Assembly: GCA_028335825.1 (NCBI GenBank)
Contig: JAIOKI010000008.1
Span: 524,185-588,184 of the forward strand
Direction: 5' to 3'
Origin: Nosema muscidifuracis
Taxonomy: Eukaryota; Microsporidia; Nosematidae
Length of the DNA stretch: 64,000 nucleotides
How positions within the stretch are numbered: the stretch's first letter is position 1; the number at the start of each line of letters is the position of its first letter. Of this stretch, positions 35,127 to 47,687 are shown piece by piece. The position numbers and the translations under genes are program-made. The notes under the pieces were generated by a model. It made no database searches, had not been told where the DNA came from, and saw only the letters and a program-made list of their open reading frames with translations.

Positions 35127-36057
35127 TTAATAATTATTAGCTACTAAAATAAATATCAATAATGATATAATAATTGTAACAAATCCAATTTTTAAAGATT
35201 TGTATTTGTTATTATTTGTAAAATACATTATACAACCCAGTATAATAATAAATATTATAGATCCTACTACAGTCAAGGATTTTATATAATCACTCTTCTC
35301 TGTACTTATATTAAGAGTATTATTCAAAATATTGTATTCATTAGTTATCTCTCTTTTATTTCTAAATTTCTGAGAGAATAAGTTTAATAATTCTTTATGT
35401 GTCATATTATCATCTTCAAATATTTTTAAAAACTTACCAAAGAAATCACCCATTTGTTGTAAAATCTTCATTTTGACATTCATTCGGAAATTTACCATCG
35501 AATGAATCTAAAATACATTCAGGTTTATTTAAGCATTGATCTCTTAGTTCAGCACTAGCACACTGAAGTTTAGAAAAATAAACTTCATCTTCGCATGTAT
35601 CATAGAGAGATCTATAAAAATCAATTCTTGAATTTAAAATATTTCGACCTTGTATGACTTGTTTTATCTTATCATCTTCTGGTAGAAACATCAATCCACA
35701 GCAGTTTATATACTCATTATCATCATACAGATCTTCTAAATTGAAATATTGACAGTCAGTATTAAAATTTATTTCTTTCATTATATCTGATACACAGTCA
35801 GGATCACAAACACAAAACTTCTTTGTATTTCTTACTAAACATTTAGGGAAAGAAGATATACAAGAATTATTACCAGAAGACGATTTACAAATTGCATTTA
35901 TAATAATGCTAATATGAGAAATCTTTTCAATGTATAATTTTATATAATCAACATGTTTGTTATTAAAAAAATCGATCTCATCTGAGATATGTGGATCTTT
36001 AGATTGTAATAAGGGTGGTATCATTTTGTAGATGCTTGTAATGATATATTTATACAT
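35127..36057 (-). CDS. Cys-rich two-membrane-span protein, frameshifted
   Basis: Relative of the 353-aa protein at 17803. ATG at 36057 (or 36024; the open frame itself extends a little further up with no ATG) opens a frame with the Cys block FPKCLVRNTKKFCVCDPDC, a later C, CC, C, C, then ASAELRDQC and NECQNEDF. Soon after, the frame ends at TGA 35446-35448, while the overlapping +1 frame carries on as GDFFGKFLKIF and finishes with two hydrophobic spans and a short polar loop, ending at 35127. In the relative the same parts lie in one frame, so one base is out near 35450-35470, where TTTT and GGG occur. It is a recently broken gene, an assembly error, or, less likely, programmed +1 shifting at GGG-TGA. 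The protein would be about 309 residues, shorter at the N-terminus than its relative. Confidence 0.75.
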
Positions 36058-38899
36058 TAGAATAATTAATAAAAGTAACTTATTTATCAAATATTATTAT
36101 GATTAATTAAATAAAAGTAAATAAAATTAATTAATTATAAAATATTAATTATAAAATAAATTAATAACTGTAAATTTAATTAATCAAATATAAAATTATC
36201 TAAATTAAAATATTAATTTAAATTAATAACTTTAAATATTTATATCTAACATTAAAGAAATTTATTAAATAATATATGATAAATGAATTTTATTAATGAT
36301 CATTTATTCAATTGATAAATACTTTATATGTTATGAATAATATGAGTATAAATCTTTTAATACTAAAATAATAAGATATTTAATAAGATTTGAAGAATAC
36401 AATATAAAACAACTATATAATAATATTAAAAGAATTTATATAATTATACATTTAAGATATCAATAAAAATTAATAAATTTATTTATCAAGAAGATTATAA
36501 ATATATTGATATAAGTTATTTTATAAGTATCATTATTTATCAATGATTTAGAGATATCTCTTACATCTTAAAATTACCTCTTATATTTTCTAATAGAACT
36601 AAATCTTTTATTCATTAACTATAGATGATCTATTACAATGTATATGAATACTTTTAAATAAAGTCTATGAAACATAATACTAGTCTTATCATACATGAAT
36701 ATATTTATTTCAATTATATTGTTTATTGAGAAAGAATAATATTTATTTGTTAAGTAATGATATATATTAATTCTAGTTAATTTAATATAACTTGTTAATA
36801 AGTTTAGAAACATCAACTACATAATTTTAAATCAACATTATATATTTATGAGAAGAATGAATACTTCTTCAATATTTTTAGATTTAGTTTTTAGAAACAA
36901 CAGATAGAATTACCTCATGATACAAATATTGAGACTATAAATTAGAATTAAAGACTGAGAATATATTGAAATAATAAAATTATATTTTTATATTTTCATA
37001 AGAATATTTATAAAATTAGGTAAGAAGTTTTTCAATGATACTGAAATAAATATGTACTGACAATTATGACAAATTATTATGATTTTAGAAAAATGAATAT
37101 ATTTGATATATTATTGTAACTCATTCATAAAATACCATTTGATCAAAATAATATTATGAAATTATAAATTTAAACATATATAATAATGAAAAATAAAATG
37201 ATTAATATTTACAAGTGATACTTTTATAATCTCATAAAGATAAGTAAAAAAAGAAACTAAAATTTATAAAATACTTACAGATCATGAACTAGATTATTAA
37301 ATGAGATAAAGGTCTAAGAATTCTCAAAGATATTTTTTCACTGATAGAAATCTTAAGTAAATGAAAGCATATTCTTAAATTAAAAAACATAAATCTAATG
37401 TAACAATATTAGAGATATTTATTGAATAATATAACAAAAGCTATTCATCAAAAAAGAAAGAAATCTCACTTAGATAAGTGAATATAAATATATAGTTAGA
37501 TGAGTATGACTAAAGTTAATCATAAAGAGATAGAAGATGTAGAAATAACAAGAAAAAAATAAACTCAATAAAGTAAAGTACATATTGACCAAAATTCACT
37601 AAATTTAATTTTCAACATTTTTTACAAAATCTTTATATATAGGATATAACTCAAATAATTTATCAAGAAATGATTTTTGGATAGACAATATAGTAGAAAA
37701 AATAATCAGAGCTAAATACACAAGAAATAATATAATTGAAAAATATTTTAAATTTAAAAATTTACAATAATATTATCATTCAGATAAGCATACATTAATT
37801 TACAACATTAAATTCAAATTATATTAAAAACAAATAAATAGATATATCTAAGAAAACTAGAAAAGGAACAAGGCATAAGACATAAACTCATAGAAAATTA
37901 AAGAAACTATTAATTATGATTAGAATATCAATTAATTAAAAAAAGATACATTTGTTATTTTAAGAAGATAAATTTAAGATTATAATAACTTGACTTCTAA
38001 ATTGATTAGCATAGGAATAAGTTAAATTATTATTCTGTTTATCAAGACATAATGATTTATATAATATTGTGAAAGAGTATAGAGATCAAAGGTGATAAAT
38101 ATATAACGTATTTGATACTAAAAGAGATTTACTTGATTATCAAAGTATTTAGATCAATTATTTGCATGTCTAAATATACTACATATATATTGTAAAATAT
38201 CGTGTAAGAATACTCAGTATTATATGTATAAGAATACAAATATCAATCACTTACCAATATAACTTTTAATAGGGTATACATATATAAGTAAAAGACCAAC
38301 AGATATTAAAGATGAACTACTTAATATAAAACTTACATTAATAAAATAATAAAATAAATATAGAAATTTATTAAATAAGTAAAAAACTTAATGTAATCTA
38401 CTCAAATTATGTTTGAACAAGATTATTATATAACCTCATTTTATAAAAATAGATGAACTTCTAAAGATATTGTAATAGAAAGAAATTATTTAATATAGTA
38501 GGACTAGAAATAAATATAAAAGAATAGTCTACTAACACAGAAATCTGTTAAGATTTTAATAAATTACTAAAAATACATATTATCTATAAGTACTTAATAA
38601 TAAAAGTTGTGAAGCATTGAGATTAGAGTATGAAAATATATTAAACTCAAATCTAATTAACATGCTATATTATTGAATAAATATATAAATATAGAGAACT
38701 AGATGATTCTAACTGATAAATCTTTATTAAATATTACCTACACTATCAATCAGTATTTAAATAAAGGGTTCATTTATCTAGAAAAAAGATTACAATGAGA
38801 ATAGAATGCAGAATAAAAGGGGTGAAAATATTCATATAATAGTAGTAATGATATTGAATAAGTTTAATAAGACTATAAAAATACATAAATTCATATCTA
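36058..38899. other. long AT-rich gap with old debris
   Basis: No gene supported. Several hundred bases around 37400-38850 are purine-rich on the plus strand, suggesting very old coding DNA, but no motif is readable. A 65-codon minus-strand open stretch at 36619-36816 is not called. Confidence 0.35.
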
Positions 38900-39500
38900 G
38901 AATCAGATTTCTTTATTTAAGTATTCAATATAAATAATTACACTAAACTATTTAGATAATATAAAGACTCACTATTACACGTTAAATATTCTGGAATACT
39001 GTTTTAAAAAGGAAACTGATCACCCAGAGAATTAGAAGCATTATTTAACCTCTAGATATATATTCTTTGAAGAAGGTAATGTTCAACGATGATAGAATAT
39101 AAGATACATAATGAAGCTTTAAGATGTATACATCTATGAATTAGATATTACTACAAAAAATGTAGAGATTAAAATGAAATATAATAAATCATATATCTTT
39201 TCTATTGATAATATCAGAATGAAATATTCTATTCAAGGTTGGAATGATAGAATTGAAAATCTGAGAATAGAGAAATAACATAAAATATGATCTGTTAAAT
39301 AATCACTTATTTTTTTATATACAAATAAAGTCAATATTAATACCAAATTTAGTAGATGTGATATGACTAATTTCCACTTTCAAGATTAAATTCATTATAG
39401 ATACAAATAAACCATATATTTAAACAATAATCTTCTAGATTACATTAGAGACATTAGTGATGAAGAAAAATGAAAAGAGAAAATATTGATAAAATAAAGA
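38900..39500 (+). mobile_element. possible LINE remnant, endonuclease region
   Basis: Around 39103-39140 the plus strand reads HNEALRCIHLCIRYYYKK, resembling the RHNEV-x-x-IH block before the restriction-like endonuclease of microsporidian R2-like LINEs. Surrounding frames are heavily broken and give only weak further support. Much older than the copy at 30757. Confidence 0.3.
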
Positions 39501-39779
39501 CTATATTCGAATAAAATATTTTCTGATTATATAATCAAATTAATTTACTTAGAAATTGTATAAGAATATATTCATAGTAACTAAAAAAATCAAAAATTAT
39601 TTATTGAAATATTTACGAAAAAAGGTATAAATAAATATAAAAATTATAATATTTAACAATTAATGAAAAAAGTAACATATTAGAAGATATTTTGAATTAA
39701 ATATTTAATTATAAAAATATATCAATATATTAACAATAAACAGGAAAGTAACAGGGGACGAGCCAAAAGTAATAATTGA

Positions 39780-40289
39780 GCTTTTGAGCGGTAAGAATAC
39801 CACAGTAAACAAGAACTCAGCCATCTGTTGAAATTAATTAAGTAATATAAAAATTAGTTGAATCTTAAAACTAGTAAATAGCATACAATCAGACTTTACT
39901 CTAGAATAGAGACTTTTACACTATCAATGATACATCTTGTCATTATGACAGAACCAAACTCATAAATGCAACAAATTGTACTAAAAACACTAGTATAGAT
40001 ATCATTTGCTGAAATAAATAATGAATCAGCAAGTATTGCTCTATATTTAAATTTTAAGAAATCATTGAAATCTGGAGTTTGTATAATCCCGCCACTTTAT
40101 TTTATAAGTTGTATGAAGTATTTTCAAGAGATCATTATATTGGTACCTATAAAAATAATCATCTAAATAAATACTTGTTTTTTCTATCAGTTTATAATAT
40201 AGAATTTCATAATATAGAACTAAATTTGTCAAGCATTTTGCGAAATCATCGGTTTCATATGCAGAATATTTTAATTCATAATAGTTCAT
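39780..40289 (-). pseudogene. decayed paralogue of the gene at 21110-21565
   Basis: ATG at 40289 opens 75 codons (MNYYELKYSAYETDDF...). Beyond its stop, the minus strand reads IEQYLLIHYLF and later pieces that match the second half of 21110-21565 (EEQYLIIHYLY ... LPDGRN). DNA similarity is plain at about 39840-40060 against 21110-21345. The first halves match poorly. The stop at the junction occupies the same place in both copies, plus further breaks here. Product unknown. Confidence 0.4.
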
Positions 40290-40309
40290 TTTTAGAAGGT
40301 ATGTAAATT

Positions 40310-41189
40310 TTATATCACTGCTGGTGAATTACAACAAATGTTATAAAAATTAGTTTAAAATTTAATAAATATATTAATTATTATAATTGAACTTGAATAA
40401 TAAATTTTGATCACTTTTAGACATTAATTATTTTGTTTGTTACAAAATGAATTAACAATCTTAATTATTTTTCAGCAGATAAATTGTATTCATTTAGATA
40501 TAAAATCATTTTATCAACCCTCTCAAATTTAAAGCTTCTTTTATCCTAAATTTCTTCTTATTAGTACTAAAATCCTTATAACTTGCTCTTCTGATGCTTA
40601 TAAGTGTTGATCTCTATTAAATCATCTTGATGACTTTTATCTGTATAATTTCTAAGTCTAATCATCTATCTTTAGTTTTTTTCTATATCATCGTTCAAAG
40701 TTTGTTATTAATCTATCTCAAGTGAACACATACAATATAATTATTAACTTATTTTTATACATTGATGTAGTGTGATTAACTAGTATATTGTATTTATATT
40801 TCGACATTTTTAAATAATCGAAACTAGAATTAAAATATGAAATAAGTATTTAACTATAATTCAATTATTGAAATTTAATCTCAAAATATATATAATATTT
40901 TAAGTACTTTAATAGATTAGAATATTAAATTTAATTAAAAAGTGGAGGTTTAATTTAAGAATAAAATTGTATTAAGTTAATATTTTTAATTTACAAACAC
41001 AAGTAAAATTAAATGTATTTTTGTCTAACAACATATATACAATCATATTAAGAAAAACGAGATAGATATAATTAAAATTTAATTTAGACTACTTAAAATA
41101 AAATTTATAGAAATTGAATTTAATATTCGTTTAGAGACAATACATATAATTGTATGATAAACTAAAATTTATTTTATTTGATGTAAATA
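40310..41189. other. AT-rich gap
   Basis: No feature recognised. Confidence 0.4.
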
Positions 41190-41198
41190 AATTTTTTA

Positions 41199-41400
41199 AC
41201 CCCTTTAGATATCATTTATCTTTTTTTAGACTATATTTGCTTTAGAGTTTTAGAAAACGGAAAAATATATTTAACATATAATTGTATTAAGTTATGTAAT
41301 ATCATTGATTTTTAAATTTAAAGAATGGAATTAATATATTTCGCAGCTTATAAAAATGTGAATATCATTTTGAATATTCCAAAGAATCTATAAAATAAGA
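41199..41400 (+). pseudogene. decayed head of a gene like that at 60336
   Basis: The start context here, TTTTTTAACCCCTTTAGATA followed by TCATTT, mirrors TTTTTTAACCTTAATGAATA followed by TCATTT at 60326, but the start codon itself is gone. Hydrophobic codons follow as in a signal peptide, then a piece like KLCNIIDF that parallels LLKDITDF of the 132-aa protein. No long frame remains. Confidence 0.4.
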
Positions 41401-43109
41401 CCTTAAAGATTAATTGCCTTCTATTTTGTAAAAAATTATGATGATGCTATGCTCTGGTTAAAGCAAACCTTTTTATAATTATTTATATATGAAATCTTTG
41501 CAATAGAATTGATAAGATACTCATTAAAGAATAAATTTATACTTTGTCAGTTTAAAGCACAAATACCATACATTTTACAAAAATTATTAGATAAGTAGTT
41601 AATATGGTGGATCAATATATTGATTGAGAAATATAGCAAATTTATAAGTTTTATATAAAGTTTACAAAAGTATTTTATTGACATGTATAAATATAAATAA
41701 TACTAAAAAAGAAATGTTGAAGAGTTAATTTACATAAGAACTTAATTTTCTACTCGACCACAGTTTTGATCAGTTCAACACTTATAGATAAATTCTAAAT
41801 AAAATTTTAAGATGGTGTATATTAAATCTCTGGAAATAAAAAGTTATTTTTTCACGTATACTCTTAAACATTTACTAAATATTATTTATTACTAATGAAT
41901 TATAATATATAAATAATTAAAAAATATATCTACATTAAAAGACAGTTTTGATTAGACTATCTAATAGAAAATTGTTTTTTTCATACTAAGATATTTGTTT
42001 AAGCAACCTAGAAAGAAATATTAACATGCATCAAAAGTGATGATTCTCAATATAATAATTTGATAGATTCAAATAAAAAAGTATATTTAAAAGACAAAAT
42101 ATTAATGATACAAGGCTATAAAATAAAAATTTTTACTATTTATAATATCTATTTCATTAGAATAAAAGTCCAAAAAAAATCATCTATAAAAGAAACACTG
42201 AATTACATAAAATTATTAGATTTATACAATATAGTAATGTATTTTTACTTTCATTTACATAAACAAAAACTGTAACATACAATCAATGAGATAATTAAAG
42301 AAGATTATATCAGAGTTAGTTAGTGTTATTAAATGATATATAGAGACAACTCATGTTATTATTGTAGAAGACTAATTTGTGTTCGTGTTTTATATTGATT
42401 CGTTATTCTTTGAGTAAATATTTCTCCATACAAGCAAAGAAGAAAAATATGTTATTATGTCAAAGATGATTAGATTTCTGTTTTTTCTTAATTTCAAAGA
42501 AGTTAATTATATAATTAGTTTAAAATATAGTAGCTTACAGATATTTATAAATTATTAATTCTATATATGTTAATATTAAAAGTTTATTATTATTTATAAT
42601 AAGTAAAAGAAATAGAATCAAATAATCTATATTATGAATATATTCAATTGTTAGAACTTAATATTTCATCAGAGTAATAAGATTTATTAGCTATATTAAA
42701 TTATGATATTACCGAATTTATTTTTATCTTTAATTTTGTTTATTAAATTAGACTCTTAACTATGAGAAAGTATATAACAACAAAAGAAAGATAAAAATAA
42801 CGGAATTATTCTAATACTTTAAAATCACAAGCATTTATTTGAAACAAGAAGATGAGATATAGAACATTAACATTAATTATCATGGGATTCTTCTATGCTT
42901 AAAAATACCTTATATTTTGAAATATACTTGGATCAATCTTCGCCACTGGATGAATTCAAAGCAGTACCATAATGAATTTATTTCTAAATATTTCAACCAT
43001 ATATAATAATAGATAGTTGATAATAATGAATTAAATCTATTTTGTGTTATTTGAAAAATTAAAAATAATCAATAATTGATTGATATTAAAGTAATATGAT
43101 AATAACTAT
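41401..43109. other. AT-rich gap
   Basis: No supported gene. A 71-codon plus-strand open stretch (42060-42275) begins with TTG, not ATG, and has no relative in the window. Confidence 0.4.
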
Positions 43110-43128
43110 AGAACTACAAAATCATCAA

Positions 43129-44457
43129 TTAAAGTATTTTATTATCTTCTAATATCTTTATTACACCTTGCATTATCATGTTTGACATAAATTTAATTGC
43201 TATATTGTTGTAGAAATTAATATTAATTACTATATCATATAGGTTACGATAATCATTTGTTTGATTTTCATTTATCAAATTTAAAATTAATCCATAGATT
43301 TCGATATTTTCTCTTAATAAATCTTTTGATTTTGTTAGATAGTAATCTGAATACAATTTTAAAATTTTATTATTTTTATATTTTAAAATACATTTTAGAT
43401 TTATATTCAACTGAGGATTACAACATATAATTAAATATGATAATCTGTCGAATAAAAAATAAATATTAGTATTAATTAAATAAACTTTACCCTCTCTATA
43501 ATACATTATTATATGAAGTAAAAGTCTAATTAAACAATAAATATTATTCTTTATAAGAATATCGAAAAAACATTTGTAAAGTATAATTTTGTCTAAAGAG
43601 TCTTCAATATTATTTATACTTTCTATTATACATGAAATTAATTTTTCTTTAGATATTTTCTTATCATTCATTTCTTGATAAACATCTTTTGTTATTTTAT
43701 CTAAAAATGAGACGTTATATTTACTAAATGAACAATAAGATAAGTTGAATTTATCCATGGTTGTGACTTTTATAATGATTCGGTATAATTCATTTTTACC
43801 ATCAAAGTTGCAGAAATGTGATAGATTAAATTTACTAAAATCAAATTCTTTCATAAAGTTCATATATTTAAATATTAAATCAATACTATCATAAATATCA
43901 TCAGTATTATCAAATCTATCAATATGAAAGATTTTTGGTAAAAACTTATAGTTCTTCATTGAATTTAATAATATATCTTTATAAACTACATAAAAATTAT
44001 TCTTAGTGTTTATTAAATTCAATAAATATTTTAACTGTAATTTGATTTGTTCTATATCATTATGAAACATACATATAATCTTATTGAACTTAATAAACTC
44101 ATCTATTGGAATAATATTTGTGTTATTAAAATTTGAAAGATTAACTGGTTTGTTCTCATGAGATTGATTTGGTAAAGTAACAGAATTGTTATCTATATTT
44201 TGATCAAGATTGTCAATATATGTATTTAAAGAAAGATAATCATCAATAACATTGTAACTTTCTAATATCTCATAGCGTATAACTGAATTATTTTCATAAT
44301 TATCTATCTTATCAGTAATAAAATCAGATTCATCTAGAGATCCTAAATCAATGAGTATATAATCTTTACTCGGAAGGATCTCTTTTGTCACATACATCTC
44401 ATCAGAACAATTTCTAGTACTAAATATAATCAAAAAATATAGAATTATCAAATACAT
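43129..44457 (-). CDS. secreted protein, 442-aa paralogue of the 444-aa family
   Basis: 442 residues, ATG start, hydrophobic N-terminus (MYLIILYFLIIFS) consistent with a signal peptide, no later membrane span. It aligns without a break to the protein at 2401-3735, with shared KEILPSKDY, IDLG, NSVIRYE, ICMFHND, DDIYD/NDIYD, YKDILL, DKIILYKC and the C-terminus QGVIKILEDNKIL. Small insertions and deletions are all in multiples of three, which indicates selection on the protein after duplication. Function unknown; secretion is inferred from the N-terminus. As for its partner, a conserved noncoding stretch lies about 480 bases upstream. Confidence 0.85.
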   Translation of the reverse strand: MYLIILYFLIIFSTRNCSDEMYVTKEILPSKDYILIDLGSLDESDFITDKIDNYENNSVIRYEILESYNVIDDYLSLNTYIDNLDQNIDNNSVTLPNQSHENKPVNLSNFNNTNIIPIDEFIKFNKIICMFHNDIEQIKLQLKYLLNLINTKNNFYVVYKDILLNSMKNYKFLPKIFHIDRFDNTDDIYDSIDLIFKYMNFMKEFDFSKFNLSHFCNFDGKNELYRIIIKVTTMDKFNLSYCSFSKYNVSFLDKITKDVYQEMNDKKISKEKLISCIIESINNIEDSLDKIILYKCFFDILIKNNIYCLIRLLLHIIMYYREGKVYLINTNIYFLFDRLSYLIICCNPQLNINLKCILKYKNNKILKLYSDYYLTKSKDLLRENIEIYGLILNLINENQTNDYRNLYDIVININFYNNIAIKFMSNMIMQGVIKILEDNKIL

Positions 44458-44935
44458 TATGGATATAAAATATACAAATTTATGTAATTCTTTTAATTAA
44501 TCACTTAATTAAAATATATTAATTTCTTTCAATAATCAAATTCTGAAAACTATCAATTTATTACAGAAAAAACATTGAAATAATACTTTTTTTACTACGT
44601 GTAATTTTATTAATATAAATAGAATAAATTAATTCAATTTTCATGTATTTAAATGATCGAAGATTTTTCAATTAATGATAAGCTTTTCTAATATATAATA
44701 TTATAAAATTAATTTCAAATACAATAATAATAAATTAAAACTTTAATTATCTTTTGTTAATCTAGATCAAATATATGAGAATGTTTTCAACTAAATAATT
44801 TTTATTGATAAATACACTAAAATACAAAATAATATTCTTTATATAAATTAGGATGATATAATAAAAAATTTACAATATGTATAGATGTAGATAAATTAGA
44901 AAACATAAACAACAGAATATGATGTCAAAAATCAG

Positions 44936-45040
44936 AAAATAGCTCAATTAAAGATTGAATTTCATATGAGTAAAAGAAAATATAAAATAATATTTCTATG
45001 ACTAGTAGCTTATTTTATGAACATAGAAGATGGTTAATTT
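44936..45040. promoter_or_regulatory. copy B of the conserved noncoding stretch
   Basis: Partner of 4158-4262, sharing long identical runs such as AATAATATTTCTATGACTAG and TAGAAGATGGTTAATTT. It is the best conserved part of the noncoding duplication. Role unknown. Confidence 0.35.
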
Positions 45041-45800
45041 ATCATTTAAATAAAAAATAATTTAAATATTATTAGTGTAAATAATACTTTCATGTTACAT
45101 AAATCAGTAAAATTGTTTGAACTATTTATTTTAATAAACAAAAATTCTTTCATTTCATATTGATATTTTTGTAAATTTACAAAGTCTTTTATTTCTTATC
45201 AACTTTTTAGATTCATTTGTATAAACATATAAAATCAATATTTTATAAGTTTCTGCATATTTGTGTTAATGCTTTTATTTATTAATCTAAGTTATGTTTT
45301 TTAGTTTATTTCTATTATTAAAAAAGAATTACAAATTAATTTATGATCAATCTAATTATTATTATAATAATAATTTTAAATTTGAAATTATTCGAAACAT
45401 AATTTATTTAATCATCTGTAATATTTTCATTTAGATGAATTCTAAAAATAAGATTACATTATCTTCAATGTAAAGAATTCTATTATTTGTCTTAAAATAT
45501 AAATTTCATAAAAACCAATGTAAGAAGATGAAACCCTATTGAAAATAAGAAAAGAAGTTGTGAACTGAAGGGCATTTAATATATATGATATAATCCAATT
45601 AAACAAATAAAAAATAAAGATATGAACAATAACAATATTTTCTTAATATAAAGACACCATTATATTCTAACATGGTTAATATTAAGATAAAGATATAAAT
45701 GATTTTGAATATATAATATAGTATGAAACAAAATAAATAGGATTACACTAAAAATTATCTTCTAGTCTAATCAAAGGTTCGATTAACAAATCTAATATTT

Positions 45801-46729
45801 TATCAAATCATCTATCTACTTTATCATGAGATGGTTATTAATCATAATTTTAATATCATCTAATAATGGTATAGAGTAGAGAGACATAGGATAATATCAG
45901 GTGAAGTATAACATTTTTTAAATTTATAGCATATTCAATATTATGTGTATACTAGAAATTTTTATAAAGAATGTTAAAGTTTGTCACTTACATATTTAAT
46001 AGTGAATTTCTTAAGTAGAGGAAATAATTAAAAATTAAAACTCTTCTCTATATTCTTATTTGAATATCCAATGTGACAAAGGAATATCTCGAAAAAGTCT
46101 GTAAATTATCTTGATATTTAGATGTGAAGAATGATACTATTCTAGTATTTGTGTAAAAATATAGTTATATATTATATGAGAAATGATATATTTTCAACAA
46201 GAATATTTCACTTTATATATTTATCTTAAAAGCATAAAAAAGTATCTTTCAAATTATCAGTTATTTTATATTCTTTGTATGAGTCTCTAATCTATAATTA
46301 TAACAATTGTAAAGAGAAAGTAAATGAAGGGTCATTTTTATAAAAAAATTATTAGAAAATATTTTTATCCTACTACTAGACATAATCTTGTTAATAAATG
46401 TTGTATTGTCAAATAATTACACAAACATTTATTATTTAATAATTTTATTAATTTATTTAAACATTAAAATACTGACTAAAGAATTATTTATGTGTTTTGA
46501 AATTAACATCTTATTAATCAAATATTCATACTAATAAATTTATCATATAGATATTTAATTAAAAATAATATTAAGTAAATTAATGATAAAAATAATTAAT
46601 AATTTATATTTAAAAGATCAATTTAAGAAGATTATAATGAAATAAATTTAATATCATTTTTTTACTCATACAAGAATTAAGAAGATAAATTAAAATAATA
46701 AAACTTAAATATTATATATATATAGTTTA
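45801..46729. other. AT-rich gap
   Basis: No feature recognised. Confidence 0.4.
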
Positions 46730-47326
46730 TTGTAGAAATGTTTCACTCATTATTTTTAAAAGATTATTTCTCTTCCCTATTTCTGTTATTATAATGATAG
46801 ACTTTGAATAGTTATAACCATATTCTAAATCACCTTTCTTTGATACTAACAATATTAAAGTTAAATGATTGATGTATTTTTTAGGTTTTATTTTTGTTAT
46901 ATTATCTTGATTTCATCCACCCATAATTTTCAACAATAACATTTGTTCCTTCTAAAATATTAGTATCTTTATTTTTTTTCTATGTCAACTTAAACTGTAT
47001 CTATAGTTTTTGAAATGTCATTTTCACCACTATTCTTTGTATCTTTTACGTCAATTTTAACTTTATCTTTAGCATTATTTGATCCTTCTACTACATTTAA
47101 TTTTTTACCCATACTATTTCTATAAAATTTGTAATCCTCCTGAGTACTATATGATATATAATTTAGATAACAGGTACTATTGATAGTGAATGTAGCACTA
47201 CTAGATAGTTGAGTATTAAAATTACATATTTAATGTAATAATATCTCCAGTAGTAGAATATTGATCAGCTAGTAATAATGTGTCATTTTCTTCAACTGTG
47301 AGTTTAAGAACACATGATGATGTCAT
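46730..47326 (-). pseudogene. broken gene for a small hydrophilic protein, unrecognised
   Basis: ATG at 47326 opens MTSSCVLKLTVEENDTLLLA, a beta-rich head of 34 codons. The reading then changes frame near 47230-47240 and continues with SATFTINSTCYLNYISYS and a Lys/Asp-rich tail to TAA at 46990-46992. Beyond, a run of eight A separates further matching-style pieces (DTNILEGTNVIVENYG; then GDLEYGYNYSKSIIII) down to about 46730. Composition and codon choice differ clearly from random AT-rich DNA, so a gene of about 195 codons stood here; at least three lesions suggest it is dead. It lies some 360 bases beyond the stop of the hydrolase gene, on the same strand. No family recognised. Confidence 0.5.
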
Positions 47327-47687
47327 TTTGATTGTTTATATAAGTTAATTATTTTATACTTATTATGAACAAAAAAACTGTTTTAGAACAAAATTGAGAT
47401 TTATTATTATTTAAAAAGATATCATGTAAATTTAAATGATACAGTTATGATTTGTTTAAGATTGAAAAATATTTAATGTTTTAAGTCATTATATCAATAA
47501 ATAGAATTAGATGGCTAATAAATAATTCAAAAGTTTTTTAATTAAATAATTATATAAGTTGATATTTTTCTCAAATACTTCTATTTATATAATTGATCTA
47601 TTTTCTGTAATTTATATTTATCTTGACTATTTGTTTATATTGTAAAAATATTGTTAACCCTCTGTTATATGTGATATTAATATAAAA

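Larger units (their letters stand above)
43110..45800. repeat. segmental duplication, copy B (pairs with 2380-4950)
   Basis: Same orientation and order as copy A: a secreted-protein gene followed on its upstream side by about 1.3 kb of related noncoding DNA. Similarity begins a few bases after the stop codon (shared context AATTAAAGTATTTTATT) and can still be followed near 45760-45800 (CTTCTAGTCTAATCAAAGG against CTTTTAGTTTTAGCAAAGG in copy A). Confidence 0.8.

Noticed and set aside
40079-40306. 75-codon plus-strand ORF
   Set aside because: Antisense to the fossil at 39780-40289, whose minus strand shows the homology.
42060-42275. 71-codon plus-strand ORF
   Set aside because: Begins with TTG, which is not a usual microsporidian start, and has no relative.
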